Shown here: positions 1-8,575 of the stretch, piece after piece
Layout: every line of letters begins with the position of its first letter
Numbering within the stretch: the first letter of the stretch is position 1
DNA from: Paenibacillus sp. FSL R5-0766
GTDB taxonomy: Bacteria; Bacillota; Bacilli; Paenibacillales; Paenibacillaceae
DNA length: 64,000 nt
NCBI RefSeq assembly: GCF_037971845.1
Contig: NZ_CP150227.1
Span: forward strand, 2,604,001 to 2,668,000
Reading direction: 5' to 3'
Notes under the pieces: model-generated
The model's input: only the letters and a program-made list of their open reading frames with translations
The model's database searches: none
Told to the model about the DNA's origin: nothing
Program-made: the position numbers and the translations under genes

Positions 1-270
1 ATAGATTTATGTAATCAGATTTTAAGTGACGAGGAGAAACATGTTCAGTTTCAATCCGAAACACTTCATAAATTTGCTCAAAATAGAAACGTCTTCTTTA
101 ACAGAATAGTTTATACCCTTCGTAGAATTCTTTTTGAAGGAACGCTAATTATAGTGTGGTATCAACATAAGCCTGTATTTAAAGCTGGGGGATATAAACT
201 CAAAAGTTATTACTATGAATGCCGCCATGAGTTTAACTTAACAAAGAAGATTATAGCTAGTTTACAGTAG
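1..270 (+). CDS. Ferritin-like domain protein, C-terminal part (partial)
   Basis: An open frame runs in from the left edge and ends at TAG 268-270, giving the last 89 residues of a protein. The residues DEEKHVQFQ followed by a helix-rich tail resemble the last metal-binding helix of ferritin-like or rubrerythrin-like proteins, where E and H of an ExxH pair bind iron. The rest of the protein lies outside the window, so the family call is tentative. Thirteen bases after the stop the first structured repeat begins (GATAAC at 283), so this is the left-most gene of the cassette-like array. Confidence 0.5.
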   Translation: MDLCNQILSDEEKHVQFQSETLHKFAQNRNVFFNRIVYTLRRILFEGTLIIVWYQHKPVFKAGGYKLKSYYYECRHEFNLTKKIIASLQ

Positions 271-282
271 AGGTTTATGTCA

Positions 283-450
283 GATAACATTATATCCATA
301 CTTTAGGTCCTGACGCTCCCTCGGTCAGCCCGAAGGGAATTGGCAGGGAAGTGGAATCTGGCGGACACATCCGCACCGACTAACCGCATCGCGTTCGCCC
401 CGAACGTGGCTTAAGTCGGTGGGGCGTCGTGATACAGTAACGTTATAGGA
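283..450 (+). repeat. attC-like structured element 1
   Basis: The left end reads GATAACATTATATCC and the right end GATACAGTAACGTTATAGG, so ATAAC.TTA and TAACGTTAT face each other as inverted arms. Inside are the shared blocks GGCAGGGAAG, GGACACATCCGC, GACTAACCGC and CTTAAGTCGG; CCGACT and AAGTCGG can pair as a hairpin. Type B of the family, closely similar to elements 6 and 10. A gene with its own ribosome site starts 57 bp further on. Confidence 0.75.
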
Positions 451-506
451 AATCAGCGTATAAAAATACAAAATAAATTATTCAAACTCTGAATAGGAGT
501 GAAATC

Positions 507-1166
507 ATGCTGGAAGCGGTTATTTTCGATATGGATGGTACACTATTTCAAACAAACAAAATCTTAGAGTTATCGTTAGAAGAAACGTTTTCTATCTTGA
601 GGTCTCGTAATGAATGGTCGAGTGAGACTCCAACTCAAAAATATCGTGAAATTATGGGAGTTCCTCTACCAGTTGTTTGGGAAACGTTATTGCCGAACCA
701 TTCAAATGAAATCAGACGAATTGTGGATGAGATCTTCCTTGAGAAGTTAATTGCAAATATTAATAATGGCAATGGCGCCCTATATCCGCATGTCAAAGAA
801 ATTTTTAATTACTTGAAAGATGAAGGCTATTTCATTTTTATTGCAAGTAATGGACTAAACGAATACCTTAATGCCATCGTTAACTGCTATAAATTAGATA
901 AGTGGGTGGCAGAAACTTATAGCATCCAACAAATAGGAACTCAAAATAAGGATGACTTAGTCGGTCATATTCTTAAAAAACATCACATCAGCAATGCAAC
1001 TGTAGTTGGGGACAGGATTTCTGATTTCAATGGCGCAAAAAACAATGGGTTGAAGGCTATTGGTTGTCGATTTGATTTTGCCCAAGAAGGGGAGCTTGCA
1101 CAAGCGGATTTTATTATTGACGACTTACTTGAATTAAAAAATATATTTAGACATCAGGGAAAATAG
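507..1166 (+). CDS. HAD-superfamily phosphatase
   Basis: 219 aa. Motif I is FDMDGT with the nucleophile Asp8 and acid/base Asp10, and the late acidic motif GDRISD (about residues 168-173) binds Mg2+. The helical segment between them looks like a C1 cap, as in phosphoglycolate phosphatase and nucleotidase-like HAD enzymes. The substrate cannot be read from the sequence. AGGAGTG stands about 8 bp before the ATG. The gene lies alone between two structured elements, like a cassette, and is AT-rich compared with them. Confidence 0.85.
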   Translation: MLEAVIFDMDGTLFQTNKILELSLEETFSILRSRNEWSSETPTQKYREIMGVPLPVVWETLLPNHSNEIRRIVDEIFLEKLIANINNGNGALYPHVKEIFNYLKDEGYFIFIASNGLNEYLNAIVNCYKLDKWVAETYSIQQIGTQNKDDLVGHILKKHHISNATVVGDRISDFNGAKNNGLKAIGCRFDFAQEGELAQADFIIDDLLELKNIFRHQGK

Positions 1167-1205
1167 AATACTTTTGTAATTATATCGATGAAGACGCTGA
1201 AGTCC

Positions 1206-1311
1206 TATAACACCATAGTTAAGCTACGGTTACCCCTTGGTCACAATGATGTTTTTGGCTGATTTATGTGACAACTTGCTGCGTAAGTTTGGGAACACAA
1301 AAAAGTTAGCA
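1206..1311 (+). repeat. attC-like structured element 2 (degenerate)
   Basis: The left end ATAACACCATAG and right end AAAAGTTAGC flank the shared internal block ACCCCTTGGTC. The GTGAATAC arm is missing, so this copy is diverged and its limits are approximate. It fills the space between the HAD gene and the peptidase-like gene, as every element in the array does. Confidence 0.4.
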
Positions 1312-1373
1312 AAAATCAGGGGAATGCTTAATTAAAAGATTAGATAAACTATTAGTTAAGGACGGGGATTTCA

Positions 1374-2000
1374 ATGAGTAGCTTGTTACTAACCTCTTGT
1401 GGTTTTTATACAGATGATATTAAAAATCAATTTCTGGATTTTATTGATGGAGATATTTCTCAATTAAAAGTCTCAATTATTACAACAGCATCCCCTAGAA
1501 AAGAAACTAATAGATATGCACAAAGAGCAATGCAAGAGTTTAAGGACATGGGATTTCAGCATATCAATTTTGTAGATATTGAATTTGATGACCCGCAAAT
1601 TCTCTTACATAGAGATGTTATATATATTAATGGTGGAAATCCATTTACACTATTGTATTACGCTAAGAAAAGTGGTGCTGATGAAATTATCAGAACACTG
1701 GCCGCACAGAATGTAATTATAGTTGGAGTAAGTGCAGGAACGTTATTACTGGGGCCGAATATTAACATTGTCGATTTCTTTACTCCACAGATGAACACAA
1801 TGAATTTAACGGATTTTAAGGCATTAGGTGTAACAGACAAGCTTATTTTTCCTCACTATGATCGAGAGGACATATTTAAAGATCGTACTAATAAAACAAT
1901 CGAAGAGAGAATAGTAGAATTTGAATGCAATGAGAAATGTAAGGTGACAAGGCTTAAAGATGAAGAATATATCTCAATCTTAATGAACCAAGCACATTGA
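1374..2000 (+). CDS. Peptidase E-like / type 1 glutamine amidotransferase-like protein (S51 family)
   Basis: 208 aa. INGGNPF (residues 85-91) and GVSAG with Ser120 match the S51 (PepE) fold, in which this serine in the nucleophile elbow cleaves Asp-X dipeptides or related substrates. Length fits the family (200-235 aa). GGGGAT lies before the ATG. It is the single gene of its unit between elements 2 and 3. Many S51 homologues in Bacillota are uncharacterised, so the substrate is open. No signal peptide, so cytoplasmic. Confidence 0.8.
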   Translation: MSSLLLTSCGFYTDDIKNQFLDFIDGDISQLKVSIITTASPRKETNRYAQRAMQEFKDMGFQHINFVDIEFDDPQILLHRDVIYINGGNPFTLLYYAKKSGADEIIRTLAAQNVIIVGVSAGTLLLGPNINIVDFFTPQMNTMNLTDFKALGVTDKLIFPHYDREDIFKDRTNKTIEERIVEFECNEKCKVTRLKDEEYISILMNQAH

Positions 2001-2048
2001 AAGTGATAAATTCATTGAAAGTAGCTCGAAGAAGACCCTAAAATCTTG

Positions 2049-2201
2049 CCAACACCGTATTCACGCTGCGGGGCTACGCCTCTTGGTCTGCCAGTGGGGG
2101 GTCGAGGAAGTGGTATCCAGCAGACAACTCCTGTGAGGATAAGTCTTCGACCCAGTCGCCCCATTAAGTCTCTCGGGTTCGTGAATACAACAACGGTAGA
2201 T
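2049..2201 (+). repeat. attC-like structured element 3
   Basis: Best-preserved type A copy. GTATTCACG (2057-2065) and CGTGAATAC (2180-2188) form a perfect 9-bp inverted repeat about 115 bp apart. Outside them are AACACC on the left and AACAACGGTAGA on the right. Internal blocks: GCTGCGGGGCTACGCC, CTTGGTCTGCC, CGAGGAAGT, CAACTCCTG, TCTCGGG. The open frame of the following HAD gene runs on through this element, but that extension is not coding. Confidence 0.75.
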
Positions 2202-2237
2202 AAAATAACGAAGAAGTTTATATTGGGAGTTGATTCA

Positions 2238-3017
2238 TTGAAGTATTCAACTGTAGTTCTTGACTTGGACGGAACATTATTAAATTCAAAAAAAGAAGTA
2301 TCTAAGAGAAACGTAGATGCGATCTTATCTTGTTATCAGAAAGGAATGAGAATAATATTTGCAACAGCTCGACCGCCCAGGGCGGTTAATTGGTTGCTTC
2401 CACAAGGATTAGTAGATATCGGGGCTTTTGTATATTACAACGGAGCTCAAGTGATATGTAAGGAAACCAAGATAGAAATTAATGAATCAATCCCTGCTAA
2501 TGTAACTACAGAAATTCTTGATTACTGTTTGAAGTGTGACCCTCAAATTGAGCTGACTATGGAAGTGAAGGATGAGTGGTTTAGTTTAAGAGAGCTTGAT
2601 TATATGAGCTCAATGAACACACAATCAAACCCCATAGTAAAACCCTTAAAAGAATTAAAGCAATATGATGCTACGAAGATACTTCTGACTGGCAATAATC
2701 ACAATTCTGGATTGTTTGAAAAATTCGAGGGTAGAGTGAATATACTAATTACGGATAATAATAAATTAGTACAAATCATGCCTCTTCTGGCATCTAAGGA
2801 AATGGCAATTACTAAACTCTGTGAATTATATAATGTAGAATTGGATTCCGTTATTGTATTTGGGGATGATCATAATGATGTAGGCCTCTTTAAGATGGCG
2901 GGATATTCTATTGCTATGGGAAATGCGATTAGGGAATTGAAGGAAATCGCTGATGAAATAACCGTTAATAATGATGAAAACGGTGTTGCTGTAAGTCTAG
3001 AAAGATTTTGTGGGTAA
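2238..3017 (+). CDS. Cof-type HAD-superfamily hydrolase (Cof/YidA-like)
   Basis: 259 aa from TTG 2238, preceded by GGGAG at 2225-2229. An upstream ATG at 2046 would add 64 residues encoded by the structured element, so it was rejected. Motif I DLDGTLL is close to the N-terminus, and GDDHNDVGLFKMAGYSIAMGNA near the C-terminus is split by the family's usual GDDxND Mg2+ site. The middle is a C2 cap, typical of Cof-type phosphatases that act on sugar phosphates, FMN or other small phosphoesters. Single gene of its unit. Confidence 0.85.
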   Translation: MKYSTVVLDLDGTLLNSKKEVSKRNVDAILSCYQKGMRIIFATARPPRAVNWLLPQGLVDIGAFVYYNGAQVICKETKIEINESIPANVTTEILDYCLKCDPQIELTMEVKDEWFSLRELDYMSSMNTQSNPIVKPLKELKQYDATKILLTGNNHNSGLFEKFEGRVNILITDNNKLVQIMPLLASKEMAITKLCELYNVELDSVIVFGDDHNDVGLFKMAGYSIAMGNAIRELKEIADEITVNNDENGVAVSLERFCG

Positions 3018-3040
3018 CTCAAGGTTACTTTATCTAAGAG

Positions 3041-3187
3041 TACATTCATACACCGTCGCACTTGCTCCTCGGTCGCCAAGAAGGATATCGGAGAAGTTGA
3101 TTAAGGCGACACACTCAATCAGCTAAGTCTATTAACTCGTTCCTACGGTAAGCTGCTTGAACGTCGTGAATACAACAACGTTAGCTG
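3041..3187 (+). repeat. attC-like structured element 4
   Basis: Right end GTCGTGAATACAACAACGTTAGC is the type A arm plus the AACGTTA terminus. The left arm is ACATTCATAC (partly matching ATTCAC). Internal CTCCTCGGTCGCC recalls the CTTGGTCTGCC block of its relatives. The gene that follows starts 30 bp after the element. Confidence 0.6.
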
Positions 3188-3217
3188 AAAGAAGTTCTTA
3201 TTTTAGGAGGGGTCTAT

Positions 3218-3988
3218 ATGATATTAGGAAAAGTTATAAATAAAATTACCATACAAAGTGAATATAAGGATTTAGTTGATAAGTATGTGGATCATATTCT
3301 TAACGAATTCAAAGATAAGATTCATAGCATTTATATGTGTGGCTCGATTCCAAAAGGAACGGCTCAACCTTTTAAGTCAGATGCAGACTTTACTATTGTA
3401 TGTGCAAATCCCGAAGATATTGATTACGAAAGATTGTCAATGATTAAAGACAGGCTTTTGGAAGAATATCCATTCGTCACTAAAATGGATACGATCATTT
3501 GCTCGATTGATGATGTATTAAGTAGACCGAATGATTGGGGTTTTTGGATTAAGATCATTTGTGTTTGCATACATGGGGAGGACATTGGTGAAAAAGTACC
3601 CCCGATCATAATTTCTCCAGAATTCATTTTAGAGTTAAATACAGATACCAAGGAGGAAGTAGATCGTGTACATCGTTCACTTTCTAATGTCAGTGATGAC
3701 TCAATGAAAACTAGATATATTAAAGGTTACTCTAAGAGATTAATTCGTGCATTATACTCTTTGGTTTTAGAAGATACAGGGGTATGGGAAGATGAAATCA
3801 TTAAGATGAAGAATGCCATATTAAACTATTGTGAGATTAACGCCGCTTTAGTTGAATATCTATATGCTTGTTACTTGGATAGTAGCAATGTACTTGTTGA
3901 AGAGTTTTTGAGAATTGCAGATGAAGTATATCGCTATTTTGAGAACGCTTTAAATACAATGGCTGCTTCCAGAAATTCATTTGGCTAA
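3218..3988 (+). CDS. Nucleotidyltransferase-domain protein (aminoglycoside adenylyltransferase-like)
   Basis: 256 aa. CGSIPKGTAQ (41-50) followed by SDADFTIV (54-61) is the pol-beta nucleotidyltransferase signature, GS...DxD, with Asp55 and Asp57 as the likely metal ligands. The C-terminal half is helical, as in streptomycin/spectinomycin adenylyltransferases and kanamycin nucleotidyltransferase. The family transfers NMP from NTP to a hydroxyl group; an antibiotic substrate is possible but not shown. GGAGGGG lies 9 bp before the ATG. Single gene of its unit; its stop codon is inside the left end of element 5. Confidence 0.75.
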   Translation: MILGKVINKITIQSEYKDLVDKYVDHILNEFKDKIHSIYMCGSIPKGTAQPFKSDADFTIVCANPEDIDYERLSMIKDRLLEEYPFVTKMDTIICSIDDVLSRPNDWGFWIKIICVCIHGEDIGEKVPPIIISPEFILELNTDTKEEVDRVHRSLSNVSDDSMKTRYIKGYSKRLIRALYSLVLEDTGVWEDEIIKMKNAILNYCEINAALVEYLYACYLDSSNVLVEEFLRIADEVYRYFENALNTMAASRNSFG

Positions 3989-4081
3989 CAATATATTAAC
4001 GATCGTAATCACCTTGAGAAGCGAGTGACCACATCCAGCCCCTAATCCCGTCGGGACATCGCCAATACAAAACGTTATCGG
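3984..4081 (+). repeat. attC-like structured element 5 (short)
   Basis: Only about 98 bp. The left end GGCTAACAATA includes the stop codon of the nucleotidyltransferase; the right end CAATACAAAACGTTATCGG has the typical terminus. CCACATCC and CGTCGGGACATCG stand between. A compact copy: the end sequences are kept while the centre is shortened. Confidence 0.6.
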
Positions 4082-4117
4082 AAATCAGTTAAAATCAATA
4101 TCAATATGAGGTGCGTA

Positions 4118-4920
4118 ATGGATCGTAAGATTATTCAAACCGCAAAAGAGATTGCAATAAGAATTATTCGCGAAGCAGGTCTAATCTCTAAAGAGAAGTT
4201 TGATAACTTTGTTGAACTGAGATCTAAAGATGAATTTGGGGATGTGGTTACTGAAGTAGATCATATCTGTGAAGAAATGATTATCAAACAAATCCAAGAC
4301 GTATTTCCAAATCATCAGATACACAGTGAAGAGGCAGGGCTTATCGGAACTAAGCACGATTGGTTATGGTTAATTGATCCTTTAGATGGAACTAATAATT
4401 TTGCGATTGGTTTACCTGTTTTTGCGATATCAATTACCTTAATGTATAAAAAAGATCCTGTGCTTGGAGTGGTCTATGAACCTCTAACAGAACGTTTATT
4501 TGTATCTGTTATTGGTGAAGGGACAAGCTGCAATAATCGACAAATACAAATTAAGAGTAACCCGAATATTTTCAAAGGAAATATAGGTTGGATTCAAGGT
4601 CACAGAGTACAAAACGACCCACAAGCAGTAAAACTAAGACAACACATTGATATTAGATATAAACGAATGTTAAGATTATGGGCTCCAACGATTCAATGGT
4701 GTATGTTGGCCAAAGGAGATATTGATGGAATTATTCTGTACAATTCTGAAGGTGATGACTTGTATTCAGGTATCTTAATGGTTAAGGAAGCAGGGGGGGG
4801 CTTGTTATAGATTTTGAAGGAAATAAGTTTAATGGAATGAAAGAAGAACCTTATCTAATTGCATGTCACCCAGACCACAAAGAAGAACTATTGCAAATTG
4901 TAAGAGAAGGATTGAGCTAA
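4118..4920 (+). pseudogene. Inositol monophosphatase family protein, frameshifted in a G8 tract
   Basis: Start ATG 4118 after GAGGTG (4108-4113). EEAG (71-74) and DPLDGTNNF (87-95) are the Mg2+-binding motifs of the IMPase/FIG superfamily, which removes phosphate from inositol or related sugars and nucleotides. The frame stops at 4810 just after a run of eight G (4793-4800). Adding one G restores KEAGGGLVIDFEG and an open frame to TAA 4918-4920, giving the family's normal length of about 265 aa. The break may be a real mutation, a slippage (phase-variable) site, or a base-calling error in a homopolymer. As written, the second C-terminal part is lost. Confidence 0.85.
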
Positions 4921-4942
4921 CACCTAGAAGCAACTGACTTCA

Positions 4943-5110
4943 TTTAACATTATATCCACGTTTTGGAGCCTGACAGTTCCTCTGTCCACGAGAAGCAATC
5001 GGCAAGGAAGAGAATCAGCGGACACATCCGCCCTGACTAACCGTTTCATGGCCGGACTATTGAGGGTCCTTAAGTCGGTTGGACGTCGTGGATACAGGAA
5101 CTTTATACGA
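4943..5110 (+). repeat. attC-like structured element 6
   Basis: Type B copy, very similar to element 1: left end TTTAACATTATATCCACG, internal GGCAAGGAAG, CGGACACATCCGC, GACTAACCG and CTTAAGTCGG, right end CGTCGTGGATACAGGAAC followed by TTTATACGA where others have GTTATCGGA. The terminus has therefore lost the G of GTTAT. Confidence 0.7.
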
Positions 5111-5166
5111 CAAACTCTAATTATATTTATGTGGGCTAATTGCATAGAAGCAGGGAGGACATATTA

Positions 5167-5628
5167 ATGATTAGAACAGTTTCACTTTGTGTTATCCGAA
5201 GAGGGGATGAACTACTGTTAGAAGAGTTTTTTGATGAGGCTGTAGGCATAACTTATTATCGACCTATAGGGGGAACCGTTGAATATGGAGAAAGTAGTAA
5301 AATCACCGTAATTCGTGAAGTCAAAGAAGAAATTGATGCAGATATTTCAGAACCTATCTTGATTGGTGTAATTGAGAATATATTCAACTATCGGGATCAA
5401 ATTGGGCATGAAAATGATTTTATTTATGAGGCTGAACTTATGAATAGATCACTTTACGATTTGGAAGAAATAGATGGTATAGAAGGAAGTAAACCCTATA
5501 AAGCAGTTTGGAAACCACTAAATTATTTTAAGGGGAATTTGACAGTAAAACTGGTACCAGATGGGTTACTAGAGTTGCTTCAAGACGGAACAGATGGAAG
5601 ATATATTAAACACTTAAGTAAACGATAG
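5167..5628 (+). CDS. Nudix hydrolase
   Basis: 153 aa from ATG 5167, which has AGGGAGG 9 bp upstream; an in-frame ATG at 5140 has no such site. The Nudix box GGTVEYGE...REVKEEID spans residues 35-57, with the REVKEE glutamates that bind Mg2+; the final Gly of the consensus is replaced by Asp. Nudix enzymes hydrolyse nucleoside diphosphates linked to another group; the substrate is not predictable here. Single gene of its unit, between elements 6 and 7. Confidence 0.85.
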   Translation: MIRTVSLCVIRRGDELLLEEFFDEAVGITYYRPIGGTVEYGESSKITVIREVKEEIDADISEPILIGVIENIFNYRDQIGHENDFIYEAELMNRSLYDLEEIDGIEGSKPYKAVWKPLNYFKGNLTVKLVPDGLLELLQDGTDGRYIKHLSKR

Positions 5629-5654
5629 CTTGAGGGATTTGAAGAAGATGGGGC

Positions 5655-5806
5655 TTATAACAACGTATTCACTCTGCGTGCTAACACCTTAGGCCCGGCC
5701 GAAGTTATGGCAGGGAAGTGAAAACAGCCTGACAACCCTGCGAGCATAAGTGCGGCGCCCCGCTTTATTCGGTCACTTAAGACTTTCGAGTCGTGAAGAA
5801 AGAATA
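5655..5806 (+). repeat. attC-like structured element 7
   Basis: The left arm TTATAACAACGTATTCAC (5655-5672) is the clearest type A left end in the window. Inside are GCTAACACCTTAGGC, GGCAGGGAAG and CACTTAAGACT. The right arm is degenerate: AGTCGTGAA is kept, but the AACGTTATC terminus is replaced by AT-rich sequence. Confidence 0.6.
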
Positions 5807-5831
5807 AATTTATTCGAAAGATGGTGAAGCG

Positions 5832-6815
5832 ATGAGTGCTATAAATACTAAATCCGTACAAAACGAAATTATAAAAGATATCGAAACAAAATATGGGTGG
5901 ATTGTATATGCAGTTGAATCAAACTATTTGGGTCATGGTAATTTAAAGTGGATTATGACAACTAATATTGGGCCCATCTTCGTTAAACAATATTGCAAGA
6001 TAAGGTATCGACGCGGATTAGATGGGGTTCGAGACGCATTGAAGTATCAACATCTTATGCATCTTGATGGAATTCCTTGTCAGCCAGTATATAGTTACAA
6101 CAGTGAGTATATTCATACCACATTTTCCGGCGAGGATTATATGATTTCTGGTGTTAGCACAGGACATTTGATAAAAGCAGGGCAATTAAACAGTCTTCAG
6201 ATGTATAGTCTTGGCGAGGCTACTGGTCGTATGCATATGTGGATGAAAACACATATGCCGAAATTACCATACTTACAGTGGGAGTTGCCTTCAAAGGCAA
6301 AGATGTTTGAAAAGATACAAGCAAATCTAAATGAAATGAAAAAAATGACTAATCAAAGATACATAGAAGCTATAGAGAATCAAAGAATTATTCTTAAAGA
6401 ATTAGATTTGGATATATTCAATGAGTGTGCTAAAGGATGGGCGCATTGGGATATGCATGTCGACAATTTATTATTTCACGAAGATCGGTTAGTAGATATT
6501 TTAGATTTTGATAGACTACACTACGTATATTCAGATTTCGACATTTCCCGCGCAATACTCTCAAGTGCACTTTTAGATGACGGGAAATTAAATGTTGAGT
6601 CAACTAGGGCATATATTGATGGTTATAGAATTCATACTAATCTCACGATAGAACAGTTGGTACTATCGATTAAATTAACTTGGTACAAAGAGTTTAAGTG
6701 GGTACATGAAAAGTACAGTCAAGATAGAGCAATGAGTCGGTTTATCGAGGAAATGATTTGGATAGGGAATGAGTGGGAGAATCTCGAAGAGATATTCACA
6801 ACTATCTTTAAATAA
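5832..6815 (+). CDS. Aminoglycoside phosphotransferase (APH)-family kinase-like protein
   Basis: 327 aa. HWDMHVDN (205-212) is the catalytic loop of APH/choline-kinase-like enzymes, with Asp207 as the base; the usual HGD is HWD here. LDFD (224-227) supplies the Mg2+-binding Asp. The N-terminal lobe has the small-kinase fold pattern GHGNLKW then VKQY. The family phosphorylates hydroxyls on aminoglycosides, choline, homoserine or other metabolites, so resistance is only one possibility. GGTGAAGCG lies before the ATG. Single gene of its unit. Confidence 0.8.
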   Translation: MSAINTKSVQNEIIKDIETKYGWIVYAVESNYLGHGNLKWIMTTNIGPIFVKQYCKIRYRRGLDGVRDALKYQHLMHLDGIPCQPVYSYNSEYIHTTFSGEDYMISGVSTGHLIKAGQLNSLQMYSLGEATGRMHMWMKTHMPKLPYLQWELPSKAKMFEKIQANLNEMKKMTNQRYIEAIENQRIILKELDLDIFNECAKGWAHWDMHVDNLLFHEDRLVDILDFDRLHYVYSDFDISRAILSSALLDDGKLNVESTRAYIDGYRIHTNLTIEQLVLSIKLTWYKEFKWVHEKYSQDRAMSRFIEEMIWIGNEWENLEEIFTTIFK

Positions 6816-6824
6816 TGATTGTGG

Positions 6825-6929
6825 GTCAATTCGGACTAGTCAGCGTCAGCCCTGAGAGGTTAAATCCGTTGGACCCGGAGCGATATATCTTACGCCTCTC
6901 GGGTTCTTAGATACGGGAACGTTATCGGA
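6825..6929 (+). repeat. attC-like structured element 8 (short)
   Basis: About 105 bp. It keeps CTCTCGGGTTC (the block before the right arm in elements 3 and 9), then TAGATACGGGAACGTTATCGG as the right end. CAGCCCTGAGAGG and CCTCTCGGG can pair. The left arm is not clear. Confidence 0.55.
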
Positions 6930-6969
6930 AATATTCGTAAATACTTTATTTTTTGGGGGCATCTCAAGG

Positions 6970-7512
6970 ATGAGTGAAAAAACAATAATTATTGAAGATT
7001 ACAACAATGAAATGCCTGAAATGTTTTCTGATCTGAAATCCATCATAGAACAAAGACTCGGGGATCTAGTACTTAGAATTGAGCACGTTGGTAGTACCGC
7101 AGTATCTGGACTAGCGGCAAAACCTATTTTAGATATTGATGTAGTAATTGATTCTATGGACTTGCTTCCAGATGTAATTCAAGGATTAGAAAGTTTAGGT
7201 TACTATCATGAAGGGAATTTGGGTGTTGAGAACAGAGAAGCTTTTGCAAGAAAAGATGCAAATGTTCCTTATAGTATAGTAAAAATACAGAAACCTAAAC
7301 ATCATTTATATGTTTGTAATAAATAGAGCAAAGAGTTACTAAGACATATATCCTTCAGAGATGCACTAATTAGCAATCCCGAATTTGTAGTCGAATATGG
7401 CAATCTAAAGAAAGAACTTGCTATTAAATATGGAGAAAATCGTCAGTCTTATACGGATGGGAAGACCGAATTTGTAAATAAAGTACTTAATGAATATGGA
7501 AAGAACTTGTAG
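6970..7512 (+). pseudogene. GrpB (UPF0157) family protein with an in-frame amber codon
   Basis: The reading starts MSEKTIIIEDYN and carries the family hallmarks HVGSTAV...AKPILDIDVV (about residues 39-58), placing it in the GrpB/UPF0157 group of the nucleotidyltransferase superfamily. The frame stops at TAG 7324-7326 after HLYVCNK. Translation continues in the same frame without another stop to TAG 7510-7512, through KELLRHISFRDAL, exactly where intact relatives continue, so a single GAG-to-TAG change would explain it. Total potential length 180 aa. Likely inactive unless the amber codon is suppressed. Confidence 0.85.
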
Positions 7513-7539
7513 GTTGCTCAATGGGATTAAAACATCCGA

Positions 7540-7695
7540 TAGCAAATTATTCACGCTGCGGGGCTAACGCCCCTTGGCCTGCCAGAGATGTTTCGAGGAA
7601 GTCGTATCAGACGACAACTCCTACGAGGCTAAGTTTTCGACCCATCGCTGGTGCTCTTTAAGCTCTCGGGTTTGTGAATACAACAACGTTATCGG
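7540..7695 (+). repeat. attC-like structured element 9
   Basis: Type A, close to element 3: ATTATTCACGCTGCGGGGCTAAC at the left, then CCCCTTGGCCTGCC, CGAGGAAGTCGTATC, CAACTCCTACGAGG, CTCTCGGG, and GTGAATACAACAACGTTATC plus GG at the right. TATTCAC and GTGAATA pair across about 120 bp. It follows the stop of the broken GrpB gene by about 30 bp. Confidence 0.75.
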
Positions 7696-7719
7696 AAATC
7701 TTACAAAGGATATGAAAAC

Positions 7720-8370
7720 GTGAATATTAAAGATTTTAGAAAGCTAATTAGGGTGTATTTTGCTCCAAAACTACATGAGGTTGGGTTTATGGGAACCGAT
7801 CACCATTTTGTGAAGACAACTGATAATCACTTTATTTACACTCTGGTGATTCAGGCAGATAAATCCGGTGGATCTTGTGTTATGGAGATGGGGGTGCATC
7901 TAGATTTTCTTCCTAATTCTATTGGTGAATTTAAGTCTTCAAATGAAATCACGACCTATGATTGTGAATTCAGAAAACGTCTTAATAAAAAAGCAAATTG
8001 GCTGAAGAGATTTTTTACTGTGGAGCATGAAAGATGGTTTCAATACGGAAAAACAGAGGATGATGCAATAGTTACTATAAATGAAATGAAAAAGTTGTTT
8101 TTGGATCAAGGAATGAGTTATTTTTCTCAATTTAATGATCCTAGGATGATTACATCAATTTCATTGGCCGAGATAATAGCTAGATCTAAGAAGATTGAAG
8201 ATTTTGGAGCTCCACTTGATTTAAGGCTGGTTTTGTTAATTGCACGAACGCATAAATTTCTAGGTAATGATAGGGACGCGAAAGTTTATGCTCATTGGGG
8301 ATTAAATAATATTGGGGAAGCAAAAGGACTCATTAAGGACTTTAAGACCATAGGTCTAGGGAGTTTCTAA
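7720..8370 (+). CDS. DUF4304-domain protein
   Basis: 216 aa from GTG 7720 (AAAGGA at 7705-7710; the ATG at 7713 is out of frame and closes at once). The N-terminal half, with LRP-like FAPKLHEVGF, HHFVKTT and the following VMEMGVHLDFLP, resembles DUF4304, a soluble domain of unknown function common in small accessory genes. No transmembrane segment or catalytic motif is visible. Its stop codon lies inside the left end of element 10 (CTAACATAATATCC), the tight packing expected of a cassette. Confidence 0.65.
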   Translation: MNIKDFRKLIRVYFAPKLHEVGFMGTDHHFVKTTDNHFIYTLVIQADKSGGSCVMEMGVHLDFLPNSIGEFKSSNEITTYDCEFRKRLNKKANWLKRFFTVEHERWFQYGKTEDDAIVTINEMKKLFLDQGMSYFSQFNDPRMITSISLAEIIARSKKIEDFGAPLDLRLVLLIARTHKFLGNDRDAKVYAHWGLNNIGEAKGLIKDFKTIGLGSF

Positions 8371-8531
8371 CATAATATCCGTGCTTCGGCGCCTAAAGGC
8401 TCCACGGTCCGCGAGAAGCAATCGGCAGGGGAGAGAACTAGCGGACACATCCGTAAGACTAACCGCATCGCGGTCGCTCCAATTGGTCGCTTAAGTCGGT
8501 GGGAGGGTCATGGATACAACAACGTTATGCC
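8366..8531 (+). repeat. attC-like structured element 10
   Basis: Type B: CTAACATAATATCCGTG at the left overlapping the preceding stop codon, GGCAGGGGAG, GGACACATCCG, GACTAACCGC, CTTAAGTCGG, and GGATACAACAACGTTATG at the right. Strongly similar to elements 1 and 6 over its whole length. Confidence 0.75.
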
Positions 8532-8575
8532 CCATTATCGGTAAATATCAAAGATAATATTTAAGGAGATAATTT

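Noticed and set aside
2046-2237. N-terminal extension of the HAD hydrolase from ATG 2046
   Set aside because: These 64 codons lie in structured element 3, have no ribosome site, and the family starts at the motif just before DLDGT. TTG 2238 with GGGAG fits.
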